Of a stretch of 64,000 bases of DNA, positions 58,741-64,000 are shown piece by piece. The notes beneath the pieces were generated by a model that saw only the letters and a list, made by a program, of their open reading frames with translations, was not told where the DNA came from and did no database searches. Where the stretch lies: the NCBI GenBank assembly GCA_030686995.1, contig CM060702.1, positions 64,854,440 through 64,918,439 on the forward strand, written 5' to 3'. The first letter of the stretch is position 1; every line of letters starts with the position of its first letter. The position numbers were made by a program, and so were the translations under genes. This stretch comes from Artemisia argyi. Its lineage: Eukaryota > Streptophyta > Magnoliopsida > Asterales > Asteraceae.

Positions 58741-59343
58741 TATCCTGCAAACCGTAAAACTTTTAGCTACAAAAAATACACTATCGGAACGAGAATTAAA
58801 TTATATTTCTATAGATATGCATTGTTATATATTTTCGACAATTTTTTTTTTTAATTTCCGCCCAGAAAAATCATATGTAATTCCTAAAAATCACATATGA
58901 TTTGATTTTTACAAATCACATATGATTCTTACGAATCACATGTGATTTTTACAAATCATTGATTTTTACAAATCACATATGATTCTTACAAATCACATAT
59001 GTTTTTTACAAATCATACGTGATTCATAAAAAACATATATGGTTTAATTTTAGCGAATCACATGTGATTTTTACAAATCATATGTGATTTTTCTGGCAAA
59101 AATTTTGAAAAAAAAAAGATCGTCGAAAAAAAAAGTTTGTCGAAAGTATATATAAAAATGCATATCTATAAAAAGATAATTAAATTTATGCCGCGATAGT
59201 ATTTTTTTTTTCGCGTAATGATTAACGGTTTGTGAGATATTTAATTTTTTAAAAAAGAATGAAAGTTTCTTTTTTCTTTTTTATTTATATAAAAAAAATG
59301 ACTGAGTAAAATTGGTTTATTGATTCTATGGTAAATATGAGTT
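58626..59343. mobile_element. Foldback element 3
   Basis: Same family, only ~20 bp from element 2. The centre (about 58859-59095) has around ten AATCACATATGATT-type units. The left arm contains a ~45-nt T-run (58690-58733). The ends AACTCATAGTTGCCATAGAA and its inverted counterpart near 59325-59343 show that inversion extends to the tips. Confidence 0.65.
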
Positions 59344-59484
59344 ATATATTAATCTTTGTTGAAAGATAACACAATATATTTAACGCAACAAACTTTTATC
59401 ATGTAAAACTTTTTTTTTTGGAACGGCATTTTATAAAACTAGCAAGGAGCTAGATCAAACGGAAATAATGTAAGGGTTCTTAAG

Positions 59485-62400
59485 TCAATCGTCCCATTTA
59501 AGCGACGCTTTACATCTAAACTTACACCAATTAAAAGACAAAGAAACTAAATTATCGAGAATTAACGCCTTCTTAGGAATCTTGTTATCGAACAAGAGCT
59601 TGTTTCTGAAATTCCAAATTAACCACCATAAGCCATAGAAGACACCTTCCATCATACCTTTCAACTTGTTTGGGAGCCGAATTGACACCAACCACGTACG
59701 CCATTCCTCATAAGAACTCACATTCTCGAAGTCGACGTTCCACCATGTAGTTACCTTGCGCATGAGTTGTTTCGCCATATCACATTGGAAAAACAAATGC
59801 CTCGTTGTTTCCACACCTTCATTGCACACCGGACATATTATAGAATCCATGTCCATACCTCGACGTGAGAGATTAAATCTCGAAGGCAACGCATCAATTT
59901 TTATCTTCCAAGCCGTGATATTCACCTTATTTGGAACGAATTTAACCCACCTGGTATAACTACCTACCTCCTGAAAGCGCTTACCATCGATTAACTTACG
60001 GATAGAGGAGACCGTGAATTCCCCGTCACTCTCAAGCGACCAGTGATATCTATCTTCCTTAGGAATCAAATGAGTTTCCTGCGTAATATCCAGTAACGAA
60101 ATAAGTTGAGCTTCTTCAGCTCCGCCTCTAATATTCCTTCTGAAAGAATCGTGAAGACTTGGACCCATGATTTTCATTCGGACAGTCGCATTTTTAATCG
60201 TCTCAAGAGCATATAACCGCGGGAACATATCTTTCATTCTTCCACCTGAATACCATTTATCTTCCCAAAACAACATAGTATCGCCATTCCCCAGCTTAAC
60301 GTGGATCAAATCCTCCACATTTATACCCTTTTCTTTCAATTGTTTGGCCTCCTTAACAATCGTCGTCCAACAAGTTTGAACCCCTACTGTCGTATCCCCA
60401 ACAAGCTTACCATCATCACCATGGATAGCTTTGATAACTCTCGTCCATAACGAGACCTTTTGAGAATAAAAACGCCAAATCCATTTTAACATGAGGCCTC
60501 TATTAAGCGCATATAGACTTGAAACCCCTAAACCCCCTTTATCCTTAGACGTTAAAACATTATCCCACTTCACCCATGAAGCTTTACGAGTATTGTTATC
60601 TTGACCATTAAAAAATCGACTACGGATTGATTCAAGAGCTTTGAGAACATACGAAGGTGCTTTAAATATCGACATATGAAAAATCGGCATCGATCCAAGG
60701 ACGGATTTTAAAAGAGTGAACCTACTTCCAATGGAAAGAGCTTTTAACTTCCATTTAGACAAACGCGCCATCACTTTATCTATCACCTCTTTCCAAGCTT
60801 CCTTCCTCGACATATTTTCACCAACCTTCGTACCAAGATAAGTAAATGGAGTCTTGAGGATAAGACAACCAAGTTTAGAAGCCGCATTTTGAATCTTCCC
60901 CTCCTCCACATTAATACCCATAATCTTACTCTTGCACATATTGATTCTTAAACCAGAAGCCCGATAAAAACAATCCAAAACTTTCACAAGAGTATCAATA
61001 TTGAGATCACTCCATCTACCAACAAAAATTGCATCATCCGCATAAAATAAATGAGATAAACATACCTTAGAATTAAGATTGATACCCGAATATAAGCCTC
61101 CATCCACCACGCGTTGAAAGGATACATGTAAGCTCTCCATGATGAGGATAAATAAAAAAGGAGATAACGGATCTCCTTGTTTAAGCCCTTTATAGAATTG
61201 AAATTCCTCCGTGGTACTCCCATTAACAAGGATGGACCCTCTAGAAGAACGTAAACAATTTTGAATCCACATTCTCCATTTACTGCCGAATCCAAATTTA
61301 TTTAAGATGTCATCAAGGAAATCCCATCGAACCGAGTCGTATGCTTTTTCAAAATCCACTTTAAAAATAAGAGATTGTTTTTTCTTTTTACGACACCATT
61401 GAATAACCTCGTTAAGAATAAATGGCCCATCTAATATTTGACGATCCGATACAAACGCCGACTGGACCTCATGAACAAGATCTCCAATCACAGGAACAAG
61501 ACGATTCGTCAGAATCTTAGCGATAACCTTATATAAGCTCCCAATTAAACTGATAGGCCGAAAGTCTTTAACCTTATTTGCATCAATAATTTTGGGAATC
61601 AAAGCAATAAAGTTAGAATTACACCCATTCGGCATATCTCCATACTTAAAGAAACAGTCGACTGCCTCGTAAAGGTCTTTTTCAATCGATGCCCAGAAGT
61701 GACGAAAAAATCTAAACGAGAATCCATCTGGACCAGGAGATTTATCACATCCGCAATCCCAAACAGCCTTTTTGACTTCTTCTTTTGTAACCATTCGATC
61801 CAAAGCTTCACACTGATCAGATGATAACACATTCGGAAAGCAAATATCAATCTTAGCTCGATTCGGAGAAGGCCTATCAAATCTGATACGAAAGTGATCA
61901 AGGAATTCTTGTTTTACCTTTACTGGATCTTCGATCCATATACCATTTTCCAAAATACCTCTAATACTCATTTGGTGACGCTTCTTGTTTAACATACCAT
62001 GAAAGAATTTCGAGTTCTCATCTCCCTCGACAATCCATTTAACTTTAGCCTTTTGAGCAATTTCCAACGCCTTAGAATTATTAACCTGTTGAATCTTATT
62101 AAGAGTCTCCAACCGATTATGGCTCATCTGAACCGAACTATTGCCCTTGTCGATAGCCTCATCCAACATTCTGAGATTCTCTTTAAGATTAAAAATCTCT
62201 TCTCTTGATTTCGCTCTATAATTAGAAATCCAACCTCGAATTTTCTCTTTTGTGAACTTTAATTTATACATGAAATTGCGAATTGCATTGTTCTTATTAC
62301 CGGGAGCATTACACCAAGCGTCTCTAACCATCTCATCGAATCCATCAATATCGATCCAATAATTGAAAAATCGAAAAGGAGTTGGACCGTAATCAAAAAC

Positions 62401-63096
62401 AGCTTCTCGTAAAAAAATTGGACGATGGTCCGATATATAACGATCTAAAGCCATAGCATTCATGTTTGGACACGATTGCAATAAGTTCTCGGACACAAGA
62501 AATCTATCCAACTTGCTCATCTTTGTACCAGACTTGTGACACCAAGTAAACGAACTACCGCCAAGATGGACCTCGGACAAGCCCGCGTTACGAATAAAAG
62601 AATTGAAAATATCCGCATCATGAGGTTTGAACATCGAGCCAAATCTTTCTTCTTTATATCTCACTTCGTTAAAATCTCCCATCATAACTATATCACCCTT
62701 CCATTGAACCGAATTCTGCATTAAATAATCCCAAAGCATACGTTTTTCACTCGCCTCTTGAGGAGCATAAATCACCACAATCATTAAATCCATCCCTGAT
62801 TTTAACCAAACCCCACGAATAATAACAAAATAATCCGATCTCATAACACTAGACTTGCAAAATGAATTCGGATCCCAAATGCAAAGGATACCACCCGAAT
62901 TCCCAACAGAATGACTATGCTCATACTCGAAAGCTAAATTACCCCAACACGATCGGACAACCTGAATATCAATAGATTCCATCTTAGTTTCTTGAAGACC
63001 CACAAAGTTAACTTTATTTTTAAAACACAACTCCTTAACCCAATCTTTTTTAGCCTTTTGGGCGAGGCCTTGAACATTTAAAGACAAAAAATTCAT
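59485..63096 (-). CDS. LINE ORF2: endonuclease-reverse transcriptase, 1203 aa
   Basis: Residues 1-230 are an APE-type endonuclease with the expected catalytic residues visible: N7 (SLNVQG), E36 (QETK), Y110, D141/N143 (GDFNEV) and D223/H224 (SDHRPI). The RT spans about 450-730: FRPISLIGSLYKVIAKIL, KVDFEKAYDSVRWDFL (Asp near 580), GLKQGDPLSPFLFIL and the catalytic FYADD (near 686). The C-terminus (about 1045-1107) has the zinc-binding zf-RVT region (CPVCNEGVETTRHLFFQC). It nicks target DNA and copies LINE RNA by target-primed reverse transcription. No stop or frameshift is seen, so the copy may be competent. Its ATG overlaps the ORF1 stop. Confidence 0.95.
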   Translation of the reverse strand: MNFLSLNVQGLAQKAKKDWVKELCFKNKVNFVGLQETKMESIDIQVVRSCWGNLAFEYEHSHSVGNSGGILCIWDPNSFCKSSVMRSDYFVIIRGVWLKSGMDLMIVVIYAPQEASEKRMLWDYLMQNSVQWKGDIVMMGDFNEVRYKEERFGSMFKPHDADIFNSFIRNAGLSEVHLGGSSFTWCHKSGTKMSKLDRFLVSENLLQSCPNMNAMALDRYISDHRPIFLREAVFDYGPTPFRFFNYWIDIDGFDEMVRDAWCNAPGNKNNAIRNFMYKLKFTKEKIRGWISNYRAKSREEIFNLKENLRMLDEAIDKGNSSVQMSHNRLETLNKIQQVNNSKALEIAQKAKVKWIVEGDENSKFFHGMLNKKRHQMSIRGILENGIWIEDPVKVKQEFLDHFRIRFDRPSPNRAKIDICFPNVLSSDQCEALDRMVTKEEVKKAVWDCGCDKSPGPDGFSFRFFRHFWASIEKDLYEAVDCFFKYGDMPNGCNSNFIALIPKIIDANKVKDFRPISLIGSLYKVIAKILTNRLVPVIGDLVHEVQSAFVSDRQILDGPFILNEVIQWCRKKKKQSLIFKVDFEKAYDSVRWDFLDDILNKFGFGSKWRMWIQNCLRSSRGSILVNGSTTEEFQFYKGLKQGDPLSPFLFILIMESLHVSFQRVVDGGLYSGINLNSKVCLSHLFYADDAIFVGRWSDLNIDTLVKVLDCFYRASGLRINMCKSKIMGINVEEGKIQNAASKLGCLILKTPFTYLGTKVGENMSRKEAWKEVIDKVMARLSKWKLKALSIGSRFTLLKSVLGSMPIFHMSIFKAPSYVLKALESIRSRFFNGQDNNTRKASWVKWDNVLTSKDKGGLGVSSLYALNRGLMLKWIWRFYSQKVSLWTRVIKAIHGDDGKLVGDTTVGVQTCWTTIVKEAKQLKEKGINVEDLIHVKLGNGDTMLFWEDKWYSGGRMKDMFPRLYALETIKNATVRMKIMGPSLHDSFRRNIRGGAEEAQLISLLDITQETHLIPKEDRYHWSLESDGEFTVSSIRKLIDGKRFQEVGSYTRWVKFVPNKVNITAWKIKIDALPSRFNLSRRGMDMDSIICPVCNEGVETTRHLFFQCDMAKQLMRKVTTWWNVDFENVSSYEEWRTWLVSIRLPNKLKGMMEGVFYGLWWLIWNFRNKLLFDNKIPKKALILDNLVSLSFNWCKFRCKASLKWDD

Positions 63097-64000
63097 CTAA
63101 AAACCCCACACTCTCCTTGTGATTTGATCATCTGCGTGATATCATTCACACACCCTTCCATATTGTAACCCATAGTTTGACCTACCTTCACAACCTCCTC
63201 CATAAGGCTTAAAATGGAACCTCCCGACCGCGGAATACTTGTTTTCTTGAAACGGCATGAACCCATAGAATCGACTTTCATGTTAACCGAGTTTGAATTT
63301 TCTTTATCCCCATCCATGTGCACGAATGAGTGATCGTCTCCCTCATCCTCTCCATTAACCACCTTTTCCCGACCCTCTTCTAGATTCTGCTCCTTTAATA
63401 TCCCTTCTGGGGTGAATCCCGGGGGGAATTCCAAGCTGGGATCCTTTTCCTCAATCTTTTCTTCTTCATTCAACTTGTCTTTATTCAATAAAGGGTAAAT
63501 ACCAAATGGGTCTTCTGAATTGTTATCTTTCTGTCTTACAGGTTCCTCGAAAACAGTGTCAGGTACCTCATCCACATCATCTACTTCTTCCTGGTCGCTA
63601 TGAATCTCATCATGGTTATTATCATCCGACTCATCATCTTCTTCCTCCTCATCAGAAAACTCCGGATTCCACCCAGGTACTTCTATTGCTCGCAACCAAT
63701 AAATTTTACCATGAAAAACAACTTTGAACTTTTCCAGTATATTCTGATGTGAAGTAGTAAGGAGACAGATTCTTTTCGAATGGTAGTATTTTTCATCTTC
63801 AATCTGTAAAATTCTTCCCCATTTCGAAGCAATTCGATTGAAAGTTTTTTCTGACCATAGTTTAAAAGGAATTCCTTCAACATCCACCCATGCAATTCTC
63901 CCTTCCGGAGTAAACTCCTCAGTTGCTAGCTTAAGATCCGAGAACCAAGAGTTCACTCCTCCGTTTTCCTTAAAACTATCTTTAACCTTAGAACTTTCGA
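63093..64000 (-). CDS. LINE ORF1 (RNA-binding-type), C-terminal part
   Basis: The frame is open to the window edge, so this is partial; the GTG at 63956 is not a real start. The visible N-terminal part (GRIAWVDVEGIPFKLWSEKTF, then WGRILQIED) matches the DUF4283-type domain of plant LINE ORF1 and related proteins. It is followed by a strongly acidic stretch (EEEEDDESDD) and a Gly/Ser-containing tail. The zinc knuckle often found in this family is not visible here. The stop overlaps the ORF2 start as ATGA (63093-63096). Confidence 0.8.
   Translation of the reverse strand, partial: ESSKVKDSFKENGGVNSWFSDLKLATEEFTPEGRIAWVDVEGIPFKLWSEKTFNRIASKWGRILQIEDEKYYHSKRICLLTTSHQNILEKFKVVFHGKIYWLRAIEVPGWNPEFSDEEEEDDESDDNNHDEIHSDQEEVDDVDEVPDTVFEEPVRQKDNNSEDPFGIYPLLNKDKLNEEEKIEEKDPSLEFPPGFTPEGILKEQNLEEGREKVVNGEDEGDDHSFVHMDGDKENSNSVNMKVDSMGSCRFKKTSIPRSGGSILSLMEEVVKVGQTMGYNMEGCVNDITQMIKSQGECGVFR

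Larger units (their letters stand above)
59410..64000 (-). mobile_element. L1-type LINE, 5' end outside the window
   Basis: Two ORFs in L1 order on the minus strand, then a ~65-bp 3' UTR ending GCCGTTCC and a ten-base A tail (plus-strand T-run 59410-59419). The 5' end and the partner target duplication lie beyond 64000. ORF2 is intact, which is unusual for an old LINE copy. Confidence 0.9.

Noticed and set aside
56466..59095. Regularly repeated palindromic units resembling a CRISPR array
   Set aside because: The units are contiguous palindromes without unique spacers, lie between long inverted arms, and the DNA is a plant nuclear genome. A foldback element explains them.
63956..63956. Apparent start of LINE ORF1 at 63956
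   Set aside because: The codon is GTG and the frame is open upstream to the window edge, so the true start lies outside.

Overview
This is repeat-dominated plant nuclear DNA, with introns, LTR retrotransposons, LINEs and MITEs. The retroelement families suggest a eudicot, probably Asteraceae; that is inference from remembered families, not from a search. I see only one host gene: a nine-exon A1-type cyclin on the minus strand (929-3705) with a D-box and an upstream mitosis-specific activator motif.

Layout. 1-928: a short retroposon with an 18-bp target duplication. 929-3945: cyclin and its promoter. 3946-8327: AT-rich intergenic DNA with a MITE-like repeat (4428-4830), a Harbinger-like element (4943-6173), a possible exon relic (7811-7943) and a ~120-bp tandem repeat. 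8328-9108: an Athila protease fragment. 9109-37930: a multi-layer nest. An old Tat-type Ty3/gypsy element keeps its antisense gene and a 3' LTR. A 25.4-kb Tat element (9898-35328, TSD GTGAT) sits in that antisense gene. A 15-kb Athila element (17550-32608, TSD GCTGC/GCTAC) sits in the Tat element's own antisense gene. A solo-LTR-like insertion (36674-37925, TSD CGCAA) sits next to the old LTR. All autonomous retroelement ORFs in the nest are broken.

40346-54407 (minus strand): a tandem LTR-internal-LTR-internal-LTR array of a pol-less element, flanked by one TSD pair (CCCAC). Its single ORF (738 aa, intact in one copy) carries the same C-x2-C-GGPH-x4-C zinc-knuckle form as the Athila Gag. Its noncoding 3' region still matches the sequence around and after the Athila pol end, and its LTR begins with the same kind of hairpin. 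It is best read as an Athila-derived non-autonomous element. It interrupts the end of a DNA transposon-like repeat (40321-40345 and 54413-55072).

55073-59409: three related foldback elements (long inverted arms around palindromic repeats) and a SINE-like sequence. 59410-64000: a minus-strand L1-type LINE with an intact 1203-aa ORF2 and an ORF1 that runs off the window; the two ORFs overlap by ATGA.

The most interesting parts are the tandem pol-less retrotransposon and its link to Athila, the covarying LTR-end hairpin shared by the two, and the spliced antisense gene present in two independent Tat layers. The exon/intron calls, indel calls and LTR comparisons were made by eye.
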